From assembly GCF_016481275.1 (NCBI RefSeq), contig NZ_JAEMNW010000010.1, forward strand, positions 1 to 64,000: a stretch of DNA of 64,000 nt. Direction: 5' to 3'. A program made the position numbers and the translations under genes. The stretch's first letter is position 1. Each line of letters opens with the position of its first letter. This DNA comes from Antrihabitans auranticaus. GTDB lineage: Bacteria > Actinomycetota > Actinomycetes > Mycobacteriales > Mycobacteriaceae. Positions 27,874-40,700 of this stretch are shown here, piece after piece. Under the pieces are notes generated by a model, which was not told the origin of the DNA, made no database searches, and saw only the letters and a list, made by a program, of their open reading frames with translations.

Positions 27874-28829
27874 GTGCGTTTGGCGCGCGCCCGGCGCTTC
27901 CCTTCGTGCATCGCGGCAACTCGCGCAACGGGGATCGTATGTCCCTCTGCCACAAGCTCTTCGGGCAACGCCTGCGGCTCCGGCAGCTGGTCTGCCCACG
28001 GATCGCCGGCACCGATGAGCTTCGGGGCCGAGCGAATCGTGAAGTCGGACGGGGCAACTCGGTCCAGATCACCCCAGCCGACGGGATAGGACACCGGCGC
28101 CCCGGGCCGGATCCGCGGGCTGTACGCGGCGACGACGGTCGCTCCGCCCGCCCGCGTCGAGTCGACGAAAACCTTTCCGTGCCGGTTGTCCTTGACGAAT
28201 TCCGTTGTGGCAAGGACCGGGTCGATTCGCTCGGCACGGACGGCGATCGCACGGGTGGCCGCTGCTGCGTCTTCGATCGAGACCGTGTCGTCGATCGGCA
28301 CATAGACGTGCACGCCTTTCGCACCACTGGTTTTCACTGCACCGGCGAGCCCGCAGTCGGAAAGCGCTTGCCGTACGAGCTGTGCCGCCTGCACTGCCAG
28401 CCCGAACGCTTCGGACCCCTCGGGCGGATCGAGATCGAGGACGAGTTGGGTGACATGGTCCCACCGCTGCGCGCGCATGAGGGTCGGGTGATACTCGACC
28501 GCACGTTGATTCGCGAACCACAGCAGCGTGCGCCGGTCATTGCACAGGGCGTAGGACACCTCGCGTTTGGACGCCTCCGCCCAGACTTTTGTCGTCTCCA
28601 CCCATTCCGGGGTGTACTTCGGCACGTTCTTCTGCATGAACGGCTCCTGACCAGGGCGCACCCGGATCACCGACAGTGGACGATCGCGCAGTCCTCCGAT
28701 GATCTGATCGGCAACCGCATCCAGATAGTCCACGAGGTCGCGCTTGTGTGCGTCCGCACCGTCGAACAACGGCTGATCGAGGTTCGTCAGCGGCACGCCT
28801 GCGCGGGTTTCGTCGCTTTTGCTGGCCAC
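27870..28829 (-). CDS. Stand-alone LigD-type polymerase/primase
   Basis: 319 residues, archaeo-eukaryotic primase fold as in the LigD polymerase domain. The catalytic residues are seen in LVLDLDPPEG (DxD), KTSGAKGVHVYVP and GKVFVDSTRAG. Such proteins make short RNA or DNA additions during end-joining or gap repair (PolD-like in mycobacteria). Unlike the second copy at 45110 it has no ligase neighbour; the adjacent gene is the PknK-like kinase. Confidence 0.9.
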   Translation of the reverse strand: MASKSDETRAGVPLTNLDQPLFDGADAHKRDLVDYLDAVADQIIGGLRDRPLSVIRVRPGQEPFMQKNVPKYTPEWVETTKVWAEASKREVSYALCNDRRTLLWFANQRAVEYHPTLMRAQRWDHVTQLVLDLDPPEGSEAFGLAVQAAQLVRQALSDCGLAGAVKTSGAKGVHVYVPIDDTVSIEDAAAATRAIAVRAERIDPVLATTEFVKDNRHGKVFVDSTRAGGATVVAAYSPRIRPGAPVSYPVGWGDLDRVAPSDFTIRSAPKLIGAGDPWADQLPEPQALPEELVAEGHTIPVARVAAMHEGKRRARAKRT

Positions 28830-28859
28830 TTCTTCACCTTAGGCGCCGTGGCCCGCTGA

Positions 28860-32321
<3,462 letters not shown>

Positions 32322-32339
32322 CGGCGGCCCCGATACGGA

Positions 32340-35078
32340 CTAGTGACCAGTACCTCCACCATAGTCCGCTGCTGCCTTCACCGGTTCGGACCGAGCGATC
32401 TCACCGCCGGTTCTTCTACGGCACAGCAGATGTGCGACCAAAGCAGTCCAACCGGTCTGGTGGGTTGCGCCCAAACCTTCGCCGGTGTCGCCGTCGAAGT
32501 ACTCCGAGAAGGTGATGTGGTCCCACAACGGGTCGGTGCTCGATTCGATCCGCTCTCCGTCGCTCGGGCGTTTTCCGTCCGGTCCCTTGCGGAACAGACT
32601 GATCAGGCGACGGTCGATATCGGCCGCGGCCTGCGCCGCGGTGAGGCGTGTGCCCGATCCGGTCGGTACCTCGAATGTCGTTGCATTGCCGAAGTAGTCG
32701 TCGTAGATGCGCAGCGAGTCCGCCAGCAGCACGTTGACCGGGAACCAGATCGGCCCACGCCAGTTGGAGTTACCGCCGAACATGAAACTGCGCGACTCCC
32801 CCGGTTGATAGTCGATCTCCATCTGCTGACCGACAACCTCGGTCGAGTACGGCTCCTTGTACGACGCCGACAGCGACCGAATGCCGAACGGGGACAAGAA
32901 CTCGCCCTCGTCGAACATGCGGCTCAGCACCCTCTCCAGCCGCTCGGGGTCCATCAGAGAAAGCATGGCGTGGTTGCCGTCGTCGCCCGACTGGTCCAGC
33001 AACCCGTCGACCAGGTCGGGACGCCGGGCCTGCAACCAGCGCAGCCGCGCGGTGAAGTCGGGCAGGTGCTCCGCCGTCCACGCGGGTGCGTGCGCGACAG
33101 CGAGAATCGGCAGCAGACCGACCATCGAGCGCACCCGCAGGCGCTGGTACGAGCGATCGGGGTGAACGAGGACGTCGTAGTAGAAGCCGTCCTCGTCGTC
33201 CCACAGGGAAATATCGCGCGAACCGAATCGCCGCATCGCCTGTGCAATCGAAAGGAAGTGTTCGAGGAACTTCGTTGCGCACTCGTCCCACGCTTTGACC
33301 TCGAGCGCGAGAGCGACCGAGATCTTCAGCATCTCCAGGCAGTAGAACGCCATCCAGCTCGTCGCATCCGACTGTTCGAGACGACAGCCTTCCGGCGGCG
33401 GAGCGGATCGGTCGAAGAGCCCGATGTTGTCCATACCGAGGAATCCGCCCTCGAAGACCGACGAACCGTCGAGGTCCTTCCGGTTCACCCACCAACCGAA
33501 GTTCAGCAGCAGCTTGGTGAAGATGCGGATCAAGAAGTCGCGGTCGCGCAGCCCGTCGATGATGTAGACCTGCCATGCCGCCCAGGCGTGCACGGGCGGA
33601 TTCACGTCGCCGAACGCCCATTCGTACGCGGGCAGTTGCCCGTTCGGATGCATAGCCCATTCGCGACACAGCAGCAGTAGTTGCTCCTTGGCGAACGCCG
33701 GATCCACATGCGCGAGCGCGACGCAGTGAAATGCCAGGTCCCACGCGGCGAACCACGGGTACTCCCAGTCGTCGGGCATGGAGATGACGTCCGCTAGCGC
33801 GAGGTGCCTCCAGGTTGCGTTGCGCGCGTGCCGGTCTGCGCGCTCGGCCGGCGGCATCGGTTCGGCGGGATCACCGTCGATCCAATGTTCGACGGTGTAT
33901 CGGTACACCTGTTTGCCCCACAACAGTCCGGCGAACGCGCGCCGCGCGATGAAGCGCTCCTCGTCGTCGAGCCGGTTCGGCAACACGACGTCGTAGAACG
34001 CCTCCGCATCGGACCTGCGGTCAGCAAGCACGGCATCGAAACCGGATCCGAACGTGTCTTCGCCCGGCTGATCCGGCGACATGCGCAACCGGACCGACAC
34101 TGTCTGCCCTGGTTCGACCGAATCGAAGACGTACCAGAAAGCGCTTTTCGTGCCGACGCCGTCGGCCGCGACGGCGGACTCGTCGCCGTGCACGACGCGC
34201 TGATTCACGCCGTCTTTCGTTGTCGCCGTCTCGTTCTGGGCGTGCCAGAGCACCGCGGCGTTGGACTCGTTCTCGCATACGAGCACCCTCGTCGGCTGGT
34301 CGACAGATTCTGCGCTGACGTAGATGCGGCCGAGGAAATCGTGCGTGCATTCCACCGCCGAAAGATTCGACGCGAACAACTCCGGCGGATCGAGGCGCCG
34401 CAATGTGGGTTTGCGGGAGTCCCGTCCCCACGTCCAGCTGTTGCGAAACCAGACCTGCGGCAGGAGGTGCAGCGGTGCGGCGTCCGGTCCGTGGTTGGTG
34501 GCCTCGACCACCATGCACACGTCGTCGGGGCTCGCCTTGGCGTAGGTGACGGTGACGTCGAAGAACCGATTCTCGTCGAGGATCCCGGTGTCGGCGAGCT
34601 CGTACTCACGCTCGTCGCGGTCCCGTTTGGCGTTCTCCTCCTTGAGCTTCGCGTACGGGAACTCGGCCTGCGGGTATCTGTACAGCAGTTGCATCCACGA
34701 GTGCGTCGGCGTGGAATCCAGTGCCCACCAATACTCTTTGACGTCCTCACCGTGGTTGCCCTCACCGTTGGTGAGGCCGAAGAGGCGCTCCTTCAGTACC
34801 GGATCCTTGCCGTTCCACATCGCTACCGCGACATTGAGAAACCCATAGCGGTCGCATAGCCCGCCGATTCCGTCCTCGCCCCAGCGGTATGCCCGCAAGT
34901 GAGAGTGCTCGAACGGGAAGTACGACCACGCGTCACCGTCGGACGAATAGTCTTCTCGCACAGTCCCCCACTGCCGCGACGACACGTACGGTCCCCAGCG
35001 GCGCCATGGACTGCTGGGCTTCGGAGATTCCGCGAGGCGCGCGTGCTCGGCAGAACTGCGGGAATCGGGGATGCTCAC
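32340..35078 (-). CDS. GH63-like glucosidase
   Basis: 912 residues. The all-helical catalytic region in the last 500 residues (PWFAAWDLAFHCVAL, NPPVHAWAAWQVY, ...GNSNWRGPIWFPVNVLL, ...FSEYFDGDTGEGLGATHQTGW) is that of glycoside hydrolase family 63, which hydrolyses alpha-glucosides such as mannosyl- or glucosyl-glycerate and oligosaccharides. No signal peptide is present, so it is intracellular. The first 370 residues form a beta domain rich in Trp and Tyr. Its 18-nt spacing to pknK suggests a transcriptional unit. The exact substrate is unknown. Confidence 0.88.
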   Translation of the reverse strand: MSIPDSRSSAEHARLAESPKPSSPWRRWGPYVSSRQWGTVREDYSSDGDAWSYFPFEHSHLRAYRWGEDGIGGLCDRYGFLNVAVAMWNGKDPVLKERLFGLTNGEGNHGEDVKEYWWALDSTPTHSWMQLLYRYPQAEFPYAKLKEENAKRDRDEREYELADTGILDENRFFDVTVTYAKASPDDVCMVVEATNHGPDAAPLHLLPQVWFRNSWTWGRDSRKPTLRRLDPPELFASNLSAVECTHDFLGRIYVSAESVDQPTRVLVCENESNAAVLWHAQNETATTKDGVNQRVVHGDESAVAADGVGTKSAFWYVFDSVEPGQTVSVRLRMSPDQPGEDTFGSGFDAVLADRRSDAEAFYDVVLPNRLDDEERFIARRAFAGLLWGKQVYRYTVEHWIDGDPAEPMPPAERADRHARNATWRHLALADVISMPDDWEYPWFAAWDLAFHCVALAHVDPAFAKEQLLLLCREWAMHPNGQLPAYEWAFGDVNPPVHAWAAWQVYIIDGLRDRDFLIRIFTKLLLNFGWWVNRKDLDGSSVFEGGFLGMDNIGLFDRSAPPPEGCRLEQSDATSWMAFYCLEMLKISVALALEVKAWDECATKFLEHFLSIAQAMRRFGSRDISLWDDEDGFYYDVLVHPDRSYQRLRVRSMVGLLPILAVAHAPAWTAEHLPDFTARLRWLQARRPDLVDGLLDQSGDDGNHAMLSLMDPERLERVLSRMFDEGEFLSPFGIRSLSASYKEPYSTEVVGQQMEIDYQPGESRSFMFGGNSNWRGPIWFPVNVLLADSLRIYDDYFGNATTFEVPTGSGTRLTAAQAAADIDRRLISLFRKGPDGKRPSDGERIESSTDPLWDHITFSEYFDGDTGEGLGATHQTGWTALVAHLLCRRRTGGEIARSEPVKAAADYGGGTGH

Positions 35079-35232
35079 GCAAGTATCGTGACCGATGAAG
35101 CTCGGTTGCGCAGATCTTCAGACGCGGACCGACTGGTCGATTCGGCGAATATTCGCAATACCGGCAGGACGTGGACGCATTATGGAGTCGACAATTCTCG
35201 TCGGAAGACCTTTCCAGATTGGCAGGCGAACC

Positions 35233-35670
35233 ATGCTCACGAAAATTCTTGCGGGGTCCGTGTTTGCGACGGCACTGCTGATCGGCGGCTGCAGCTCCGA
35301 CGACAGCGGTAGTAAGGCGCCGACGAAGGACGAATACATCACCGAGGCAGACGAGGTGTGCACCGACTGGGACAAGAAGGTCGATGCGCTGGGCGAGCCG
35401 GAATTCACGGACGCGGGAATCGAAAAGTTCGCCGACGAGATTTCTCAGTCCTTACGCGATCTGACAACTGACCTCCGCAAGATCACACCCCCCACGGCTG
35501 ACGCGGACAAACTGAACTCCGGTTACGACGCGGTCGACGATTGGGCCGACGAGCTGGACTCGGTCACCACCTTCGATGAATTCAGCGCGTCCGTCGACCC
35601 CAAGGGCGTGGAAGATCTCGAGAACTACGGATTCAAAGTCTGCTTCAAGGACGACGAATCCATGGGCTGA
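35233..35670 (+). CDS. Lipoprotein, unknown function
   Basis: 145 residues with a lipoprotein signal (MLTKILAGSVFATALLIGGC, acylated Cys at 20, followed by Ser-Ser-Asp-Asp). The mature part is acidic and helical (DEYITEADEVCTDWDKKVDAL, IEKFADEISQSLRDLTTDL) with two cysteines that may pair. The ATG at 35233 starts the signal peptide; upstream frame does not look coding. Convergent with the transglycosylase gene, whose stop is 9 nt away. Confidence 0.85.
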   Translation: MLTKILAGSVFATALLIGGCSSDDSGSKAPTKDEYITEADEVCTDWDKKVDALGEPEFTDAGIEKFADEISQSLRDLTTDLRKITPPTADADKLNSGYDAVDDWADELDSVTTFDEFSASVDPKGVEDLENYGFKVCFKDDESMG

Positions 35671-35679
35671 CGCCCGGCG

Positions 35680-36867
35680 TCAATACCCGACGTACCCGCC
35701 CCCGTTCGAAACACCCACGATCCCAGGCACATTCGAGACCGCGCCGTACCGATCGATCGCGTAGCGCGTGGCGGCCACGATGTTGTCGACCGGATTCCAG
35801 ATGTCGTCGTGGCCGGGCGCTTTGTACGCGTCGAATGTGCTGTCGATGGTTTGCATGATGCCCTTCGACGGGGTCCCGGCGGCCGCGTTCGAGTCCCAGA
35901 GATTTATCGAACGCGGGTCTCCACCGGACTCGTGCTCGATGATCATCGCGAGTTGGCGCGGATCGATCTGACTGGTGTCGTAACCCATGCTGCGAAGGAC
36001 TTCGAGTGCTTCGCGGATCCAGTCACCCATCGCACCGGCCGGCATCGGACCGGTCGGCGGTCCGCCGCTCGACCCCATTCCACCGCCCGCGTAGCTCTGG
36101 GACATCGCGCCGTAACCTCCACCGCCGTGGCCGCCGCCTCCACCGCCGTGGCCGCCGCCGTGGCCGCTGAGCGAAAGCCCGCCGCCAGTGAGTCCGCCGC
36201 CAGTGCTGTCCCCGCCGCCGCTGCGGTACGAGACCGGCGATGCGTGCGACTCTGCCGCAGGCGACAGCTGCCCCAGAGCGCTCGTCAACTTTGCGCCCGC
36301 GTCGCTGACCAGCGCTTGGATCGCGGGCACAACAGGCGCGGTCGTCGCAGGAACGGTCGAGTCGACAAAGCCCGGCGTCAACATCGTCATGTTCGCGGTG
36401 TGCTCAGCCAATTGCGCGCGGACTTTTCCGACCACGCCGAGTGCGCGCCCGAGATGTTCCATCGCGGCGTTGACGACCAGCAGCTGCCCCGGTGGCGTCG
36501 CCAAGGTGGGTGCGGCCGCGACCACGATCGACACGAACGACTCCAGAATGCCCTCGAGTTCCACCAACCCGGCATTCACGTCCGCAGACGCGACGTTCAC
36601 GACGTCGGCGATGGAATTTCCGCGGTCCGACAGCGTGGTTGTCGAGCGTTGCGCCGACGTCGCCGTCGCGAGTGCATTGTCCGCCGCTCGGCCGTCCCAC
36701 GTGACAGCGAGCGCGGCCATGCCGTTTCGTCCGATGGTCTGCACCGAATCGAGCGTCACCGAAGTCGAGCGCAACGCATCACTGGGTCCACCGCTCTGCA
36801 GCAGACCTGTCCCGAAACTGGTCAGTAATCCGATGATCGGCTGCGCGAGCTCGTGTAGATCGATCAC
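35680..36867 (-). CDS. Lytic transglycosylase (SLT)-domain protein
   Basis: 395 residues. The N-terminal 200 are helical (LHELAQPIIGLLTSFGTGLL, VTLDSVQTIG) and may be a secretion-related helical domain; a glycine/histidine-rich linker (about 220-258) leads to a lysozyme-like SLT domain (about 285-390) with the catalytic Glu in IIEHESGGDP and the typical KGIMQTIDSTFDAYK. It should cut peptidoglycan. Start GTG at 36867 is chosen because AGGGGGG lies 6 nt upstream; a longer frame to 37338 would run into the repeats and is unlikely. There is no classical signal peptide. Confidence 0.85.
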   Translation of the reverse strand: MIDLHELAQPIIGLLTSFGTGLLQSGGPSDALRSTSVTLDSVQTIGRNGMAALAVTWDGRAADNALATATSAQRSTTTLSDRGNSIADVVNVASADVNAGLVELEGILESFVSIVVAAAPTLATPPGQLLVVNAAMEHLGRALGVVGKVRAQLAEHTANMTMLTPGFVDSTVPATTAPVVPAIQALVSDAGAKLTSALGQLSPAAESHASPVSYRSGGGDSTGGGLTGGGLSLSGHGGGHGGGGGGHGGGGYGAMSQSYAGGGMGSSGGPPTGPMPAGAMGDWIREALEVLRSMGYDTSQIDPRQLAMIIEHESGGDPRSINLWDSNAAAGTPSKGIMQTIDSTFDAYKAPGHDDIWNPVDNIVAATRYAIDRYGAVSNVPGIVGVSNGGGYVGY

Positions 36868-37490
36868 AATCGTCCCCCCTGCTGTGCTTACCTCGTTGGA
36901 CGAACCAGCGTGCGATCCGGTTCCCTTCCCCCTGACTGACATCATTGAACACGAGGGGTCCGACACATCCCGAACTGCCGCAGACCCCGCGCGGGGCATC
37001 GATAGTCTGCGTTGGTCGCCGAACCCGCTGAGCCGCACCCCTTTTCGGGTGTCACACGGCGTGTCGCACGGCAAGTCGGGGTGCGAATCCCGAAAAGGGG
37101 TGCGGCTGAGCGAAGTCCCCGCGTGGCGCCGCACGACGCGCCGACCAGCGGCGCCGACAAGGCTGTTACCTGAGCATCGCCCGACACACCCACCCCGCAA
37201 CAGCCCCCTCGACACCCGGCGCCGACCAGCATCGCCGACAAGGCTGCCGGCTGCGCGAAGTCCCCGCGTGGCGCCGCACGACGCGCCGACCAGCAGCGCC
37301 GACAAGGCTGTTACCTGAGCATCGCCCGACACACCCACCCCGCAACAGCCTGCTCGACACGCACGCTCCCAAAATATCTCAGAACGGTATCGGAATAGTC
37401 ACGAAGATGTCACACTGGGCCACGCCCTGCAACGTAGCTGCAACTCGACCGCACCAAGATATAGGTACGGGCAGAAGGGACGACGCAGCC
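36868..37490. repeat. Repeat-rich intergenic region with a 23-bp inverted repeat and a 145-bp duplication
   Basis: There is no convincing gene in these 623 nt. 37027-37049 (GCTGAGCCGCACCCCTTTTCG...) is inverted at 37089-37111 with 22 of 23 matches and a 39-nt loop. From 37110 a block is repeated at 37255 (period 145), the copies matching over about 103 nt with a few differences; a shorter part of the unit recurs near 37217. 37360-37490 is less GC-rich and precedes the small gene at 37491. Confidence 0.85.
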
Positions 37491-37688
37491 ATGAACATCA
37501 TGATCGAGATGACGGCGCTTTCGCTCAGCCGTCCGTCGCCCGATGCGCCGCGCTCGGTTGCGGCAGCGTGGTACGAACGCAAGGCCCGGCTCCACGAGCA
37601 GCTCGTGCAGGACGGCACGGACGCCGAGCACGAGCGGGTTTATGCAGCCATCGCCCGGGCGCACGCGCTCACTCTTCGCACCGCCTGA
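37491..37688 (+). CDS. Small hypothetical protein
   Basis: 65 residues, basic and helical (SVAAAWYERKARLHEQLVQDG, HERVYAAIARAHAL). GAAGGGA lies 10 nt before the ATG at 37491. No known domain; it could be a small DNA- or protein-binding adapter. It lies 102 nt before the helicase-nuclease. Confidence 0.6.
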   Translation: MNIMIEMTALSLSRPSPDAPRSVAAAWYERKARLHEQLVQDGTDAEHERVYAAIARAHALTLRTA

Positions 37689-37790
37689 GCTGCCTGAACC
37701 TTCAATCTGCCGACATCGTCACGTCGAGTTCGGCGGTCGCGAGATAGGCTTCTGCGGCACCGCTAGCCGAGAGCGAGAACCGCAGAGATC

Positions 37791-40700
37791 ATGGAGCCCA
37801 CGACGGCCGAGCCCGACGCCGGTACGGCGCAGATGCGCGCCCGCCAGGTCAAAGACGCAGTCAACACCTGGCGCGGCCAGCTGATCGACCTCAGTTGGCG
37901 CAACCAGCTGCTCTTCTACCGCGACCTCCGCTTCGGCACTCTCGACCTGGCTGATGCCGACTACCTCGCCGTGGAGCAATTGCTGAGCAAGCGAGCTGTC
38001 ACGCTGTCGAAGCTCTTCCGCAGGCAGCTACTCGCCGACCGCATGAAACGCGCACGCGCCATCCGCAACAAAGCGCGCGAGGCAATCGAAGAGCGCGGCA
38101 TCGGAATTTGCTACATCGCGGTCGGAATGGCGACGTGGCGCAACGCAGCCGGCGCCGCAACGCCCGCGGCTCCGGTTCTCCTGCTCGAAGCCGCGATCGT
38201 CGCGACAGGAGCGGCGGAGGACGACTTCGAGCTGACCGTGACAGGCGAACCGGTCGTCAATCCCGCGTTCCTGCACCTGTTGTCCGAGCAGTTCAAGATC
38301 GGTCTCGACGGCGACGACCTCGTCGGCTTGCTGGACGGTCCCGGGTTCGATCCGCGCCCGGTGTTCGATCGACTGCTCGAAAGATGCGATTCCGTACCCG
38401 GTCTCGCGATCAACGACCGCCGGGTACTCGGCACGTTCTCCTATACCAAGATGCCGATGGTCGAGGACCTGGCCGCCAACCTCGATGCCCTGATCCGACA
38501 TGACGTGGTCGCCGCGATCGCCGGACATCAGCCCGCAGCACGCGCAATCGCAACGGCCGGAACCGAAGTCGCGATCGACTACCCCGACCAGAACCCGCCC
38601 GAAAACGAATACCTCGTCCTCGACGCCGACTCGTCGCAGAGTTACGTCATCAACTCGGCCGTCGCCGGGCAGTCGATGGTCGTCTCCGGACCGCCCGGAA
38701 CGGGTAAGAGCCAGACGATCGCAAACATGATCGCGACCCTCGTCGCGCACGGCCAGAGCGTGCTTTTCGTCGCCGAGAAACGCGCCGCCATTTCGGCCGT
38801 CCTGGACCGCCTGACACACACCGGCCTCGGCGAGCTGGTGTTCGACGTGCACGACGGCGGCGGTTCGCGTGCGGCACTGGTCCAGACGCTGACGAGCGGC
38901 CTGCGCGCACAGCCTATCGGTCCCGAGCCGGATCATGTTGCGCTGCATCAGCATCTGTCTACGCGACGCAGCCGTCTCAACACACACGACGATGCGATGA
39001 ACCGGCGTCGGCAGCCATGGTCGATCAGTGTCTTCGACGCGCAGAGCGCTCTGTTGGGCCTCGACGCTCGGTATGGCGACAAAGCGAAGACCGGTGTCCG
39101 GCTCGGCAGCGAAGAAGTCGGATCATTCGACGCCGCCACCATGCGGCAAGTCCGCGAGCAGCTTTCGGAGTTCGCGACCCTCGGCGGCTTGACCCTGAGC
39201 ATCGCCGACAGCGCCTGGTCCGGCGCGACGATCGACGCCCCCGAGCAAAGCGAAGCCGCGCTGCGAATCGCTGCCAACATTCAGACGAAGACGTTGCCCG
39301 AAGCGTGGCGGGCGCTCGACGAGGTCGCGCAGCAGACGCGCCTGACGGGGCCGAAGACGATCGCCGCTTGGCGAGAGGTCCTGGACCTGCTCGCGGATGT
39401 CGCGAGGACGATCGGCGAACTCGGCGCGGATGTCTTCGGCGCTCCGTTGGACGACATGATCGCGGCCACCGCGCCGCGTCGCTCGCGGGTGGCAACGATG
39501 TCCAGCGACCTCTCCCGGCGCCAGATCCGCTCCACCGCAGCGGCTTTGTGGACCGCCACCGACAAGCCCAAGCGCAAGGACCTCCACGCAGCGCTCGTGC
39601 GGGCCAAGGCCGCGAAGCAACACTGGGCCGACCGCAGCCCGACCACTCCTCGCCTGCCCGCCAACCTCAGCGGCGCAATCGGCAGAGTCGATCGACTGAC
39701 CGCCGAACTGCGCGAACTCGGAAAGTCCTTGGCCTGGGTCGATTTCGAGTCGCTGCCCCGGCCCCAACTCGTCCACCTGCTCGCGGCACTGGCCAGTGAC
39801 GAACGCACGTTGCGCAAACTCCCCCGGCTCAACGAACTCGCCACCGAGTTCAGCCGCTTGGGGCTGGACCCGCTGCTGGCGGAGATGCGAGCCCGGCGCC
39901 TCGACCCCGAACTGGCGGCCGCCGCATTCGAAGTCTGCTGGTACAGCTCGGTTCTGGACAGCGTCGGGTTCGAAGATCCGGCGATCGCGAACTTCGACGG
40001 CGGCAGGCAAGACAGCTATGCCGCGGAATTCCGGGCAGACGACGCCCGCCACATCAAGCAGGCCAGCGCGCGCGTTCTCGACCGGGTCGCACAGCGTCTG
40101 GTCGCGGTCGGCGCGGCGGAGCCGGAACAGAGTCGACTGGTCGCCGCGCAGGCGGCACGCAAACGCGGCCATCTGCCGCTTCGCCAATTGTTCGGTGCCG
40201 CACCGGATCTCATGACTGCACTCAAACCGTGCTGGGCGATGAGCCCGCTCGTCGTCAGTCACCTGTTACCGGGCGACCGGCCGTATTTCGACGTCGTGGT
40301 ATTCGACGAAGCCAGCCAGATCATCCCCGCCGACGCCATTGCCGCCATTTCGCGCGCCAACCGGGTCATCGTCGCCGGCGACCGCAAACAGCTGCCACCC
40401 ACGCAGTTCTTCGCCGTCGACGCCGAAGACAAGGGCGAGCACGTCGTCAACGAGGACGGAAGCATAAACCTCGCGCTGACAACAGGTTTCGAGTCGATTC
40501 TCGACGTGCTGACAGCCGCGCTGAGCACGTCTCGCGCGCGACCGCTGACCTGGCACTATCGCAGCCGCGACGAGCGCCTGATCGCGTTCTCCAACACGTG
40601 GGTCTACGACGACTCGCTGACCACCTTCCCCGGCGTGGCGGGTAGCGACTGCCTGTCCCTCGACCTGGTGCGCAGACCACGCACCGTCACCGACGAAGAC

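Noticed and set aside
36868-37338. N-terminal extension of the transglycosylase-domain protein
   Set aside because: It would run through the inverted repeat and duplication; the GTG at 36867 has a good Shine-Dalgarno sequence.
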